Assembly: GCF_900142915.1 (NCBI RefSeq)
Contig: NZ_FRCM01000003.1
Coordinates: forward strand, 1 to 62,418
Source of the DNA: Mucilaginibacter sp. OK098
GTDB lineage: Bacteria; Bacteroidota; Bacteroidia; Sphingobacteriales; Sphingobacteriaceae
Direction: 5' to 3'
DNA length: 62,418 nt
Part shown: positions 16,153 through 26,344 of the stretch, in pieces
Position numbering within the stretch: the stretch's first letter is position 1
Layout: each line of letters starts with the position of its first letter
Made by a program: the position numbers and the translations under genes
Notes under the pieces: generated by a model
Databases searched by the model: none
What the model was told of the DNA's origin: nothing
Seen by the model: only the letters and a program-made list of their open reading frames with translations

Positions 16153-19110
16153 TTACTCAGGGCCGTTACCCGGACCACCGCCCGGAGGGCCACCGCCACC
16201 ATCACGATGACCGCCACCATCGCCTCTAAATCCGCGTGAAGCCGGGTCGCCCTGCAACGGTGATTTACCTGCAAATTTTTGTAAGCGCAGGGTAAATGTT
16301 GCCAGGTAGTAGCGCGACAATTTATTAGTTTGTGTTTGTGTAATGGCACTTGCGGTTGTGGTTGATGAATAAGCTGCATTTTCATTAAACAAGTCAAAGG
16401 CCGATAAACGAATAGCTCCACGATGATCTTTCATAAACCTTCGTTCAACATACATGTTTAAAATATTTGGATTGGTTACTTTAATATTAGAAGCATAGCC
16501 ATAATTAACTGCTCTGCTAAAATCGTAGCTAATGGTCCAGTCGCCGAAGTAATTCTTACCGGTTATGCCGCTATTCCAGGTCCTTACATTCGAGGTGCCG
16601 TTTGTAAAGTTGTTTTGTACCGAGTTGCTTGTTCGGTTAATAACATAGTTAGTGAGGATCTGCGCATCAATGTGATCTGTAATATCAACCCTGAATGCTA
16701 TTGAAGGCGTAAACTGCAAGTTTTTGGCAATATTTTTTTGCATATCCTGGGCAAAAGTTACGGAATCAACATTAGTTAAGTAGCCAATATTGTTGTTGTA
16801 TGCCAATACACCTGCAAGCGTTAATGTATACTTACGGTTTTCCCAGGGTTTTGAATAGGTTACCCGGCCGTTAACCGTATAATAACCATCTGCGTTTAAA
16901 TATTGGGTTAATATAGTATTTTGGAATCTTTTATCCGGCGCGTATTTTGAAGGGTAAGTAATTGTATTCGTTACCACCTGGTTTTGAATAGATGAGGCGC
17001 TTAAGTTCACAAAAAACACATCACCGGTGGCAAAGCTGAAATTATTATACCTGATAGAGAAGTTATTGGTGAATTGCGGCTTCAAATTAGGGTTACCTTC
17101 AGTAGGGTAAAGCGCGTTTGAAAAATCAACAACAGGCTGCAACTGCGTAAAGCTTGGTTGACTGCTTGATCCGTTGTAATTTACGCTGAATGCCTTGCTT
17201 CTTGAGAAGTTATACGCAAACCTTGCTGAGGGAACAATATTAAATGTTGATTCATGTGTAGAAATGCCAGTTATCAGTGCTATTCCATCTAAAACAGACG
17301 GTTGTATGCCTACACCCAGGGTATAATTATATTTCTTTTCGATAAAACGATAGTTTACGCCAACCTTGTTTGTTGTAAAATTGTAATTATAACGGGTGCT
17401 TAATGCGCTATCGCTTCTAAAAAGATAGTTTACAGGGTCGTATAAAGTATCTGTTGCCTTGTTATTATTGGTATTGGTACGGTTAAAGGCATAGTTTAAC
17501 TCCAGGTACGAGCGCTTACCCAATGGTTCAAGATAAGAGAAGTTTATGCCATAACTTGTTGTATGGCTATCGGTATTTATAATCTGGTTAGCCGGGGCGG
17601 TTGGAAACCCTGCGGTAAAATCATATATAGGATTTTGAAAGGCATTGCTTTTACCCGCGCTGAACGTTGCATTCACGCTTAAATTACGGCGATGTTTAAA
17701 CCTGTGATTGTATAAAGCGATAAGGCCATATGTTGGCGCCTGCGAGTTGCCGGTTGTAGTTGATGTATAGGCTGATGTAGTTACGTTATTTCTTAAAAAA
17801 TTAGAATTTTCAAATTCATTGGTATTGGTACCTGCGTATGAAAATGTTGGCGTAATCTTTAAATAATTAATGGTATCCGGCTTGTACTCCATATTCCAGG
17901 TAAAGCGGTGATTAATATTCCGGTCGGTCTCGTCTGTTTGCTGCTGTTGCAGGGTAGGTCTTACCGGCGATGTATTTTGCTGCAAATTATTCGTCAGGGT
18001 ATTTATAGTATTATCGCCAAAACTATAGCTGCCATAAACAGATAATGCTTTTCCCCACTGATCGCGAAAGTTGGCTCCTATAGAATGTGCAGTAGTGGTA
18101 CCAAGTTGCGAAGTAGTAAGGCTCCCGGTATTTCCACCGCCACCACCACCGCCTCTGCCTGCGTTTCCACGACCGCCACCGCCGCCAAAACCACCGCCAC
18201 CACCGGCCGGAGTGCCAAAAGAAAAGGTATTTACATTTGTATTATTAATACTTCCCAAAACGGCAATCTGCTGATTTCCGCTAAATTTAAAAATGTTAAC
18301 AGAGCCTAAATAACGATTCTTATCAGGAATGCCCTGGTCTTTAGGCAATACATCTTCCCCGTCGCCGGCTGTTGCCTGGCCAAAATAGCCATAGTTTTTA
18401 TCCTTGCGGATGGTAATGTTCATGATTTTATCAGGCTCACCGGTTTTAACGCCTGTGAGGTTGGCCTGATCGCCATAATCATCAATCATTTGGATATTTT
18501 CGATAACATCTGCAGGAAGGTTCTTGGTGGCGCTTTGCACATCGCCGCCCATAAAATCCTTTCCGTTTATCCTTACCTTGGTAACTTGTTTTCCCTGCGT
18601 TGTGATATTCCCGTTAACATCCACATCAACACCCGGCAATTTTTTGATCAGGTCTTCTGCAGGTGCATTTTCACGCACTTTATAAGCGCTTGCCTGGTAT
18701 TGAACTGTATCTTCTTTTAATGTAACAGGAACAACGCCAACAATGGTGACCTCGTTCAGCATTTTTGATTCGGTTTTTAAAATGATGGTGCCTAAATCAG
18801 ATGGTGTATTGGTGTTATCCAACGTATAATGCCGCTTAAGACTTTGATAGCCAATTGAAGTTATCGTGATGGTTAATTTAGTGCCCTTAATGCCCTGAAA
18901 AGTAAATTTTCCATTTACATCAGCAATAGATATTGTACTGTCACCTTTATCAGATATTAATTTAATATTGGCCGATGGAACAGATAGTTTTGTTGAATCA
19001 ATAATGGTTCCATGCACCTCGCGCCCGCTTTGAGCAAAGGAGTAAGTAATTGTAAAAAAGGTAATTGTTAATGCAAATAATAAAGATTTCATTTTAATTT
19101 TAATGGACAT
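16153..19110 (-). CDS. Outer membrane beta-barrel protein with carboxypeptidase-regulatory-like N-domain
   Basis: This 985-residue protein has a signal peptide (an ATG at 19092 gives a shorter, equally good start). Residues about 28-110 are a carboxypeptidase-regulatory-like beta-sandwich (VHGTIIDSTKLSVPSANIKL). A plug-like region follows (LIKKLPGVDVDVNGNITTQGK, VRINGKDFMGGD), then a barrel of the OMP_b-brl_3 type. A low-complexity Gly/Arg-rich insertion lies around residues 300-330, and the C-terminus is again Gly/Pro-rich (GGGHRDGGGGPPGGG). The family resembles TonB-dependent receptors, but I see no clear TonB box. Substrate is unknown. No SusD partner lies next to it. Confidence 0.85.
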   Translation of the reverse strand: MSIKIKMKSLLFALTITFFTITYSFAQSGREVHGTIIDSTKLSVPSANIKLISDKGDSTISIADVNGKFTFQGIKGTKLTITITSIGYQSLKRHYTLDNTNTPSDLGTIILKTESKMLNEVTIVGVVPVTLKEDTVQYQASAYKVRENAPAEDLIKKLPGVDVDVNGNITTQGKQVTKVRINGKDFMGGDVQSATKNLPADVIENIQMIDDYGDQANLTGVKTGEPDKIMNITIRKDKNYGYFGQATAGDGEDVLPKDQGIPDKNRYLGSVNIFKFSGNQQIAVLGSINNTNVNTFSFGTPAGGGGGFGGGGGRGNAGRGGGGGGGNTGSLTTSQLGTTTAHSIGANFRDQWGKALSVYGSYSFGDNTINTLTNNLQQNTSPVRPTLQQQQTDETDRNINHRFTWNMEYKPDTINYLKITPTFSYAGTNTNEFENSNFLRNNVTTSAYTSTTTGNSQAPTYGLIALYNHRFKHRRNLSVNATFSAGKSNAFQNPIYDFTAGFPTAPANQIINTDSHTTSYGINFSYLEPLGKRSYLELNYAFNRTNTNNNKATDTLYDPVNYLFRSDSALSTRYNYNFTTNKVGVNYRFIEKKYNYTLGVGIQPSVLDGIALITGISTHESTFNIVPSARFAYNFSRSKAFSVNYNGSSSQPSFTQLQPVVDFSNALYPTEGNPNLKPQFTNNFSIRYNNFSFATGDVFFVNLSASSIQNQVVTNTITYPSKYAPDKRFQNTILTQYLNADGYYTVNGRVTYSKPWENRKYTLTLAGVLAYNNNIGYLTNVDSVTFAQDMQKNIAKNLQFTPSIAFRVDITDHIDAQILTNYVINRTSNSVQNNFTNGTSNVRTWNSGITGKNYFGDWTISYDFSRAVNYGYASNIKVTNPNILNMYVERRFMKDHRGAIRLSAFDLFNENAAYSSTTTASAITQTQTNKLSRYYLATFTLRLQKFAGKSPLQGDPASRGFRGDGGGHRDGGGGPPGGGPGNGPE

Positions 19111-19218
19111 CAGGGGTTAATAATATCTAAATAATACCTTAAGACACTAATTGAATACAAATGTTCGATTAAAATTGCTAAATAATTAATAATCATATCA
19201 TTGTTACATATAAGCAGA

Positions 19219-19246
19219 AAAAGCCCCCTGATTACCAGGGAGCTTT
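19219..19246 (-). terminator. Intrinsic terminator of the collagen-like gene
   Basis: An imperfect hairpin (agctccctgg / tcagggggct read on the minus strand) is followed by TTTTT. It lies about 35 bases after the stop of the collagen-like gene. Confidence 0.75.
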
Positions 19247-19280
19247 ATATTTGCCGAATATGAATTATTTAAATATAAAC

Positions 19281-20186
19281 TTAGTTTGATAAATGCAATG
19301 CTGATGCTACTTCGTTAAAGTTTTTCACATTAAGGTGAGGGTTGGTTGCATTTAATGTGGTAATTGCGGTACCGGGAATTACTACTACCCTGAAATCAAT
19401 TCCGGATGTTTGGGTAAAGTTAGCCTTAAGGTCAATATATCCTACACCGTAATCATTGAAGTTAATAGTATGGCCGGCTTCAGAATATGGTAACGAGTAC
19501 CAGCCAGAAGATGACCCTGTGTTGCGCAAGTAAACCAATACAGTTCCTGAATCAACTATAGCCTGTGTAATTGCAGGTATGGTAAACTTTGTTAAGCCCG
19601 CCACAACAACACCTTTATCTATCAGCAGAAAATTCTGAACGTCGGCATTGCCTGTATCACCTTTGTCGCCTTTTGGTCCCTGTGGACCAGTAGCTCCGGT
19701 GGCACCTGTTGCGCCTGCGGCTCCGGTAGCTCCTGTTGCGCCCGCGGCTCCGGTAGCTCCGGTAGCGCCAGCGGCACCTGTATCGCCTTTAGCACCAGTA
19801 GCCCCTGTTGCACCTGTAGCGCCTGTTGCTCCTATCGGGCCTTGTGCACCAGTTGGTCCCTGTGCACCAGTGGCGCCAGTTGCTCCTGTTGCACCCGTTG
19901 CTCCTGCCGGGCCGGTTGCTCCTATTGCTCCTGCCGGGCCGGTTGCTCCTGTAGCTCCTTGTGCACCTGCTGCACCGGTATCGCCTTTTGGTCCTTGCGG
20001 CCCTACTGGTCCGCCCGCTGGTCCTGCCGGCCCTTGTGGTCCATCAGCGCCTTGTGCGCCGGTTGCACCCTGTGCGCCGGTTGCGCCCGTTGCGCCGGCT
20101 GGTCCTGACGTTTTATCTTTTTTACAAGCTGTAATGCTAAAAAGGCATATAAATAAAATTGGCAATAAAAGTCTAAGTGGTTTCAT
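19281..20186 (-). CDS. Collagen-like repeat lipoprotein
   Basis: The ATG at 20186 is preferred over a TTG two codons upstream. The product is about 301 residues. The signal sequence ends in a lipobox (SITAC, Cys about 21). From about residue 29 to 183 the protein is an almost unbroken series of Gly-X-Y triplets ([20 protein letters not shown]), the pattern of a collagen triple helix. A globular C-terminal domain of about 120 residues ([25 protein letters not shown]...) follows and may start trimerisation or bind ligand. It is probably a surface-exposed lipid-anchored trimer. The triplet-coding DNA is GC-rich and internally repetitive, so its length may vary between strains. The opposite strand shows a long Pro-rich shadow frame. 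Confidence 0.88.
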   Translation of the reverse strand: MKPLRLLLPILFICLFSITACKKDKTSGPAGATGATGAQGATGAQGADGPQGPAGPAGGPVGPQGPKGDTGAAGAQGATGATGPAGAIGATGPAGATGATGATGATGAQGPTGAQGPIGATGATGATGATGAKGDTGAAGATGATGAAGATGATGAAGATGATGATGPQGPKGDKGDTGNADVQNFLLIDKGVVVAGLTKFTIPAITQAIVDSGTVLVYLRNTGSSSGWYSLPYSEAGHTINFNDYGVGYIDLKANFTQTSGIDFRVVVIPGTAITTLNATNPHLNVKNFNEVASALHLSN

Positions 20187-20398
20187 ATTCAAGTATGATA
20201 ATTGTTTGTTAATATCACTTTCTACGTAACTATTTCAAATTAGTTACAATTGTTGTTTAATGAACAAAAATTGCTTGCAATTTTATAAATTAAACAATAC
20301 TGATTTGTGCCGCAACGCCCAACAAGTGTTTAAAAGTAATATGGTACCGGGGTAACAATGTGGCACGATTTTCGTTAAAGATAAAAAAACATTAACCT

Positions 20399-20665
20399 AT
20401 GACTAATATTAATGGCTCTCTGCACTCAAAAGTGCACAATTGGATTGATGTGATCGGTTTCCGGCTAAATGGGTCGCAAACCAATAAAAACAACATCACA
20501 ACCAATCATTATTTTTTCGAAACTTTTAATTTTTTTGAAAGAGCCAAGAACAATGACTTGAAAAATTCGAAATTTTTATGCTTCGACGCGTATGGCGAAT
20601 CAATAAATGTAAAATCGCTTCTTGATTTGCAAACAGCTTTTTTTGAGAACATCAGTCAATTGTAG
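20399..20665 (+). CDS. Small hypothetical protein
   Basis: This 88-residue protein is rich in Asn, Phe and Lys, with no signal peptide or membrane segment. It stands alone between two divergent or opposed genes with its own 200-base upstream region. No family is recognised. It has no competing frame on the other strand and a normal ATG, but codon evidence for so short a frame is weak. Confidence 0.4.
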   Translation: MTNINGSLHSKVHNWIDVIGFRLNGSQTNKNNITTNHYFFETFNFFERAKNNDLKNSKFLCFDAYGESINVKSLLDLQTAFFENISQL

Positions 20666-20742
20666 TGATTGGAGACCAGAGATCAGAGGTTAGTTAAAAG
20701 GTTATTTTACATTACATATCACGCTTACTCAAGCTACTAAAT

Positions 20743-20780
20743 AAAGAAACCCTGTCTGTTTTACCAGACGGGGTTTCTTT
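20743..20780. terminator. Intrinsic terminator downstream of the metalloprotease
   Basis: A 16-bp stem (aaagaaaccctgtctg / cagacggggtttcttt, one G-T pair) with loop ttttac has T-rich ends in both directions. It ends the metalloprotease transcript and probably that of the small gene opposite. Confidence 0.8.
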
Positions 20781-20820
20781 TTAGTATACAATTTATTTTT
20801 TAAATCGCTGTTGGGGCAGT

Positions 20821-23427
20821 TTAATAGTTTTCTAAATCACTTTTAACAGGCAAATCTTCATTTAAACCACGTCCACCCACTGCAGCAGGGAAATTCACAA
20901 CTGCCCTTGTTGGGTTTAAAGCTTCTTTTATCCGTTGATGCAAATCAATATAATGAGCATCTGTAATTGCATCCCCTCCTTTTGGCAATTTTGAGTCAAT
21001 TGTTTTTAATTCGGCGCGCACCATTGGCCTTATATCAGACAAGGCCATGTTTATAGGCGTTAAGCCAAAGTTAGCCAATGCCGCAGCCGATACGCCGGGA
21101 AAGCCCTTGAAATCATCATTTAGCAGGCTTTTCAAATTTTCAATATAACCGCGTTGCAGGTTACGCTTAAATGCGTCCGGGCGACCGGCTGTAAAGATTC
21201 CGCCGCGTAAATCGGTAAGCAGTTCAGCTACAGTGTATGCCTTACTTCCGTTCCTTGTTTCATTATCATACATGCGCGCCAGTCTTGAAGGCGAAAGCAC
21301 ATTTCCTAATGTGCCAACCTGTACACTTTTAATCCGGTTAAGCATTACACCGTTATCAAATTTACCAAGTTCCTGGCTATCTATCATCCACAATGGCGTT
21401 GTAAATAATTCCTTATTAAAAAACAGTACCGCGTCGCGTTGAAGCCCTTTGGCAACAAAGTCATAAACCGGGCCTTTTTGGTCGTACGTTTTAAAGTTCT
21501 CGTTCATACCGCCAATGTTTGTTGCAACATGCCCCATATATCGGTAAAACTGGGTTAAAACTTCACCGTAAAGGCTCTGCAAATCGTCATAGTCTTCACC
21601 CTGCTGGTAAGTCCATTTTTCAATATTTGGTAAAATACGTTTCAGGTTCGCTATACCGTAAGTACTGGCTTTCATCGCATTATCGCCAAGGTCTTCGTTT
21701 TGCAGGCGTGGGTCAATGCTTGTTCCTTGTCGCCCGTAGAAATAAAGCGGGTTACCTGCCTTCTCTTTTGTCCAAACGTCAAGGATCTCTTTTTCCTGGT
21801 GAGAAGATTTTTTACCTGGGAACCAGGTATAGCCCCATTTAATTGCCCACATATCATATTCGCCTATTTGAGGGTATAAATGTGTTACACCGTCGCCGGG
21901 CTGGGCAATGTAATTAAAACGGGCATAATCCATAATTGACGGTGCTGTACCATGCTTATCGGTAAATGATTTTGAACGTAATGAATCAACCGGATAAGCA
22001 TAGCTTGAGCCGAAGTTATGCGGCAGGCCAAGTGTATGACCAATTTCATGTGATGAAACAAAACGGATCAGCTCGCCCATTTGCTCGTCAGTAAATTTAG
22101 CTTTACGCGCTTCGGGGTTTACCGCCGCTGTTTGTACAAAATACCAATCGCGCAATAGCTGCATAACGTTGTGGTACCAGCCCACATGGCTTTCCAGTAT
22201 TTCACCAGTTCGCGGGTCAGATATATGCGGCCCGTAAGCATTCTCAATATTTGAGGCAAAGTATCTTACCACACTGTAACGGGCATCTTCTGTGCTAAAA
22301 TCAGGATCTTCCTTTGCGGTTGGGGCAGCCTTGCCAATAATAGCATTTTTAAACCCGGCTGCTTCAAAAGCCTTTTGCCAATCGTTTATTCCCTGTATTA
22401 AATATGGCACCCATTTTTTTGGTGTGGCAGGATCTATATAAAAAACTATCTGTTTTTTGGGCTCAACAAGCTCTCCCCTGGCATAGGCCGCCTCGTCCTT
22501 AGGCTCCAGTTGCCACCTGTGGATGTATGATGTTACCTCGGCTTTTTGTGCATCTGTTCCGTAATCAGTTTGGCTTTGTCCAAAAAAGCCTACCCTGTCA
22601 TCACGCAAACGCGCTTTCATTGGCGTTTTTGGCAATAACAACATGGAAGTATTTAATTCAAATGTTATAGCTGCATTAGTATTATCTGTTGGCGATTCTG
22701 TAGACCGGTATGTTTTTAAAGCCCGGGCTTCTGTATTTATCGGGAAGCTTTTTATAGTATCAATAAATGACCTTGAATTATCTAAAGCAGAAATTTTATA
22801 GGCTTTCTTTACATCGTCTGTGATCCCTATTGCAGCTATGTCGCCATTATAAAAATCGGTTACATCAATTACAACCCCAGTGGTATCCTTATTATATGCC
22901 TTTATATCAAATGATGCCAGCACCACATCAAGGTTTGAGTTTTTTACTGACCGGTACATATCGCTTGTGCTATCAGCCCTTACAGAGTAGCTGGGCACCC
23001 TGATAAATATTTGCTTATCATGGCGTTCCCATTTCCACACCTGGTCGTTTGTTTCTTCACCTCCATATTGCTGGTTTGATACCTTTATATTAGTAGGCGT
23101 TTTAGCAAGCCGGGTAACAACCAGCATTTCGCGGTTCAATAATGAATCGGGGATCACATAATAATATTTACCATCAACTTTATAAGTATTAAAAAGACCA
23201 CTATCACCCTTGGTTTTAGGCGGGATCAAATCGCCGAATTTTTTAATTCCTTCTTTTTTAGCAGGGCTAATTGTAGCTGTAGCGCTTGATCCTGCAGCAG
23301 TGGCTGTAGTTTTAATAGTTACTGTTTGCGCTGTTGCATCCTTTTTTGTTTTACAGGAACCTGCAATTATGGCAATAACAATTGTGGTTAGGCATAAGTA
23401 AGTGTTTGTGCGTATTAATTTGGTCAT
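20821..23427 (-). CDS. Zinc-dependent metalloprotease lipoprotein (DUF5117/DUF5118 type)
   Basis: This 868-residue protein has a lipoprotein signal (AIIAGSCKTKK). A DUF5118-like segment (about 60-110) and a DUF5117-like domain (about 115-330) lead into a metzincin-type catalytic region with the zinc site SSHEIGHTLGLPHNFGS (about 456-472: His, His and a third His in the HExxHxxGxxHNF pattern). A C-terminal DUF4953-like part follows. The length is normal for the family. It acts outside the cytoplasm, anchored by lipid. Substrates are not known. It is a single gene, with a promoter region to the right and a strong terminator to the left. Confidence 0.88.
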   Translation of the reverse strand: MTKLIRTNTYLCLTTIVIAIIAGSCKTKKDATAQTVTIKTTATAAGSSATATISPAKKEGIKKFGDLIPPKTKGDSGLFNTYKVDGKYYYVIPDSLLNREMLVVTRLAKTPTNIKVSNQQYGGEETNDQVWKWERHDKQIFIRVPSYSVRADSTSDMYRSVKNSNLDVVLASFDIKAYNKDTTGVVIDVTDFYNGDIAAIGITDDVKKAYKISALDNSRSFIDTIKSFPINTEARALKTYRSTESPTDNTNAAITFELNTSMLLLPKTPMKARLRDDRVGFFGQSQTDYGTDAQKAEVTSYIHRWQLEPKDEAAYARGELVEPKKQIVFYIDPATPKKWVPYLIQGINDWQKAFEAAGFKNAIIGKAAPTAKEDPDFSTEDARYSVVRYFASNIENAYGPHISDPRTGEILESHVGWYHNVMQLLRDWYFVQTAAVNPEARKAKFTDEQMGELIRFVSSHEIGHTLGLPHNFGSSYAYPVDSLRSKSFTDKHGTAPSIMDYARFNYIAQPGDGVTHLYPQIGEYDMWAIKWGYTWFPGKKSSHQEKEILDVWTKEKAGNPLYFYGRQGTSIDPRLQNEDLGDNAMKASTYGIANLKRILPNIEKWTYQQGEDYDDLQSLYGEVLTQFYRYMGHVATNIGGMNENFKTYDQKGPVYDFVAKGLQRDAVLFFNKELFTTPLWMIDSQELGKFDNGVMLNRIKSVQVGTLGNVLSPSRLARMYDNETRNGSKAYTVAELLTDLRGGIFTAGRPDAFKRNLQRGYIENLKSLLNDDFKGFPGVSAAALANFGLTPINMALSDIRPMVRAELKTIDSKLPKGGDAITDAHYIDLHQRIKEALNPTRAVVNFPAAVGGRGLNEDLPVKSDLENY

Positions 23428-23613
23428 ATATATAAATTAATAATTTAAATAATCGGGGCTAAAATGTAAACTTATGCAAAATACAATCCATTTAGCAATA
23501 GCAACATTTTTGTTACAATTTAACAGGTAAATTCACCCTTATAGGGGGATATTAAAGGCGTGGTTAATAAGCGCCAGGTGTTGGGAAGAGTTCAATAATC
23601 AATATCCGGATTA

Positions 23614-24855
23614 TTATATCCGTCGCTTTAAAGTTAATATCACATTATCTTTCTTGTTATCATGATAGATCTCCAGCAGCAGGCTGCGGTCGGGCTGTGA
23701 CTTAAAAATAGCGTCAATTTGTTCGAGGGTCATTTTTACAACAGGTTTCAAATTTATAGCCAGTATTTCATCGTCTTTTTCCAATCCAACCGCGTCCCCG
23801 GGCGAGCCCGGCTCAACCCTGCTTATAATTATGTGGTTAAATTCATCTCCGACGCTATAATATTCCAAACCGCTCATATCGTGCTCAAAAGGAGCCTTAA
23901 AATCTAGTCCTTCCTTTAAATACAAAGCGCTGTCAGGATAATCAATAATAACTGCAAATCGTTTCAGTATCCCAATACCAAGGTTGCCATCGCGTTTTAT
24001 CGACAGTGATTTATATTGTTCGCCTTCCGGAAAAGAAGTTATCACATCCTTTATTTTAAACTTCCCAATATCAATCTCTTTTATCCTGCTTAAAAAGCCG
24101 TTTACCGGCCCCGTTAGCCCCACCCCCAAATTGGCTCTTACAAATTTTTCAGGAAGGCCGTGTGCCTCAATAGCATTTTCAAGTGATAAAGAGTGCCCGG
24201 CACCAAGATCAAGTATCAGTTTATTATCGGTTTTAGCCCCGTCAGCATAAAGTATCTTCGTATGTATGTATGGTTTCCGGTCTTCAATTGTGAGAGGTAT
24301 CTTATTCGCCTTTCTAAAAAGCTTCATATTCACAGGCCTTGAAACGGATAAGGTACTATCCGAAAAATCTATCTTAACTGCCAGGTTATTAAAAAATTCA
24401 TACCCCAACAAGCCATGAATAGGAATTCCTGCATAATTTGAAAGGCCAAAATGATCGGTCTTTAATATAGCCGAAGCAACGTCATAGCTAACCAGGCCGT
24501 GGATCTGTACGTTTAAGGCCGAGGTAACATAGGCCTCATAAGCATCGCCCTCGCCAATTCCGGATATTTTTAAAGTGCGTTTACTAACTATGTTTATGGA
24601 GTCGACCAGCTTTGGGTCGGTTATCAGCATAAGGCCAACCCCGGTGTCTAAAATAAAATTAAAAGGGCCTTTATTATTTATATTTAGCTGTATAATTATC
24701 ATGTCCCTTATCATGCGAAAAGGAATGGTGGTACGTTTACTGTTGCCTTGCAGGTCAAAATATTGTGCATTGGCAACCAGGTGACAGCAACATAATAATA
24801 TTAACAGTACAGCAACACGCAAGTGTTTTGGTATATGAAAAAGTCTAATTAGCAA
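23614..24855 (-). CDS. Retropepsin-like aspartyl protease with C-terminal PDZ domain
   Basis: The only usable start is a TTG at 24855, which opens a signal peptide (VAVLLILLCCCHLVANAQ). The 413-residue protein carries two aspartyl-protease half-sites: ILDTGVGLML (Asp about 70) and LILDLGAGHSLS (about 217). Both DxG motifs on one chain mean that the enzyme need not dimerise. Residues about 335-410 form a PDZ domain (VEPGSPGDAVGLEKDDEILAI). The family is common in Bacteroidota and exported; targets are unknown. It is divergently arranged with dacB, sharing a 50-base upstream region. Confidence 0.85.
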   Translation of the reverse strand: MLIRLFHIPKHLRVAVLLILLCCCHLVANAQYFDLQGNSKRTTIPFRMIRDMIIIQLNINNKGPFNFILDTGVGLMLITDPKLVDSINIVSKRTLKISGIGEGDAYEAYVTSALNVQIHGLVSYDVASAILKTDHFGLSNYAGIPIHGLLGYEFFNNLAVKIDFSDSTLSVSRPVNMKLFRKANKIPLTIEDRKPYIHTKILYADGAKTDNKLILDLGAGHSLSLENAIEAHGLPEKFVRANLGVGLTGPVNGFLSRIKEIDIGKFKIKDVITSFPEGEQYKSLSIKRDGNLGIGILKRFAVIIDYPDSALYLKEGLDFKAPFEHDMSGLEYYSVGDEFNHIIISRVEPGSPGDAVGLEKDDEILAINLKPVVKMTLEQIDAIFKSQPDRSLLLEIYHDNKKDNVILTLKRRI

Positions 24856-24908
24856 ACGTTTATATTTGGTTACTAAATATACGCATTAATCATATAAAAT
24901 TAACACCT

Positions 24909-26234
24909 ATGCAACGAAAAGTATATATATTAATAATGGCCGTTTTTAGCCTTTTTATATCTTTTCACAATGCTGATGCGGGTAAAATAAGAAAAAGGAA
25001 AATAAAAAAGCTGTTTAAGCATTCACAGATAATGAATGACCATTTTACCGGGTTTGCATTGTATGACCTGGATAATAAAAAAATGATCTATAAGCTTAAT
25101 GATGATAAATATTTCGCGCCCGCCTCAAACACCAAACTCTTTACCTTTTATACATGCCTCAAAATGCTCGGCGACTCAGTGCCGGCATTAAAATATATTA
25201 TTCGTAATGATTCCCTGATATTTTGGGGGACCGGCGACCCTTCATTTTTGCACAGCGATTTAAAAGCCACTAATGGCTTAAGCTTTTTAAAGAATAGTGG
25301 TAAAAAACTATTCTTTTCGCCAGGCAATTACACCAGTCCCTTTTATGGCGCGGGCTGGGCCTGGGACGATTATAATGATTATTACCAGGCCGAAATAACA
25401 GAGTTGCCTATTGAAGATAATGTAGCTGTTTTATATGCTGATAAAAATGACTCGCTGCAAATAAGGCCTGCATACTTTAAAAAATATTTAAAACGCGACA
25501 GCAGCTACCGGCCCGGTAAATTCATGGTAAAGCGCGACTTTTCGAGCAACATTTTTGTTTATCCTTTTATGCCGCTGCCGCAAAGCTTTAAACAGGAAAT
25601 CCCCTGGAAAACAAGCGCTGAATTAACGGCGACTTTATTAATGGATACCTTAAAACAGCCGGTAACGTTAGTACATATGCCTATCTCTGCAGATGTAAAA
25701 ACAATATACAATGCCAATGCCGATTCTGTTTACAGGCGGATGCTGCAACCCAGCGATAACTTTATAGCCGAGCAACTTTTGCTGGCTTGCTCATCGTTAA
25801 AATTCAATAGCCTTAACACCGACTCGGTGATAAATTATTCAAAAGCTCATTTTTTAAATGATTTGCCTGATACACCGCAATGGGTTGATGGTTCCGGCCT
25901 TTCACGTTATAACCTTTTTACACCCCGGAGTATAATAGCTCTTTTATGCAAAATTTTGGATGAAGTAAAAAATGAAGCCCTGGTACATAGCCTGTTTCCC
26001 ACAGGCGGCACAACGGGCTCTATCAAAAGGCTCTACAAAACAGACAAAGGCCAACCATTTGTTTGGGCCAAAACGGGATCATTTTCAAATAATTATAACC
26101 AAAGCGGCTACCTTGTTACCAAAAAAGGAAAGCGCCTGGCCTTTTCATTCATGAACAATAATTTTACCCGCCCGGTTACTGAAGTAAGAGATGAGGTGGT
26201 GCGGATAATTACTTTTATACATGATGAGTATTAG
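24909..26234 (+). CDS. dacB: D-alanyl-D-alanine carboxypeptidase/endopeptidase (PBP4, S13)
   Basis: This 441-residue protein has a signal peptide at residues 1-24. The penicillin-binding motifs are all present: SNTK (S73-K76, nucleophile Ser), SDN in PSDNFIAEQL (about 288) and KTG in WAKTGSFSNN (about 388). The family trims or cleaves peptidoglycan cross-links in the periplasm. The Ser-Asn motif carries SDN rather than SxN plus Tyr, which is normal for S13. The stop codon (26232-26234) lies at the first bases of a mirrored word repeat that ends the transcript. Confidence 0.9.
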   Translation: MQRKVYILIMAVFSLFISFHNADAGKIRKRKIKKLFKHSQIMNDHFTGFALYDLDNKKMIYKLNDDKYFAPASNTKLFTFYTCLKMLGDSVPALKYIIRNDSLIFWGTGDPSFLHSDLKATNGLSFLKNSGKKLFFSPGNYTSPFYGAGWAWDDYNDYYQAEITELPIEDNVAVLYADKNDSLQIRPAYFKKYLKRDSSYRPGKFMVKRDFSSNIFVYPFMPLPQSFKQEIPWKTSAELTATLLMDTLKQPVTLVHMPISADVKTIYNANADSVYRRMLQPSDNFIAEQLLLACSSLKFNSLNTDSVINYSKAHFLNDLPDTPQWVDGSGLSRYNLFTPRSIIALLCKILDEVKNEALVHSLFPTGGTTGSIKRLYKTDKGQPFVWAKTGSFSNNYNQSGYLVTKKGKRLAFSFMNNNFTRPVTEVRDEVVRIITFIHDEY

Positions 26235-26344
26235 TTCATAGTTGATGGTTCATGGTTCATAGCTAAAAAAAGTAGTGGGTGATAAATAGAACACGGCACT
26301 GCAACTACTATAATCCATGAACTATGAACCATCAACTATGAACT
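26233..26344. repeat. Mirrored word-repeat hairpin, dacB/yihY convergent ends
   Basis: The left arm (26233-26262) is built of the words gttcatagttgat and ggttcat; the right arm (26315-26344) is its near reverse complement. The right arm runs into the end of the opposing membrane-protein gene and provides its TAG stop (26336-26338) and its last two Ser codons. Confidence 0.85.

Noticed and set aside
19680..20105. CRISPR-like tandem repeats
   Set aside because: The repeats are in-frame 9-base coding triplets of a collagen-like protein, without spacers or cas genes.
19648..20229. 193-residue Pro-rich plus-strand frame
   Set aside because: It is the complement of Gly-X-Y codons of the collagen-like gene, which has a signal peptide, lipobox and terminator.
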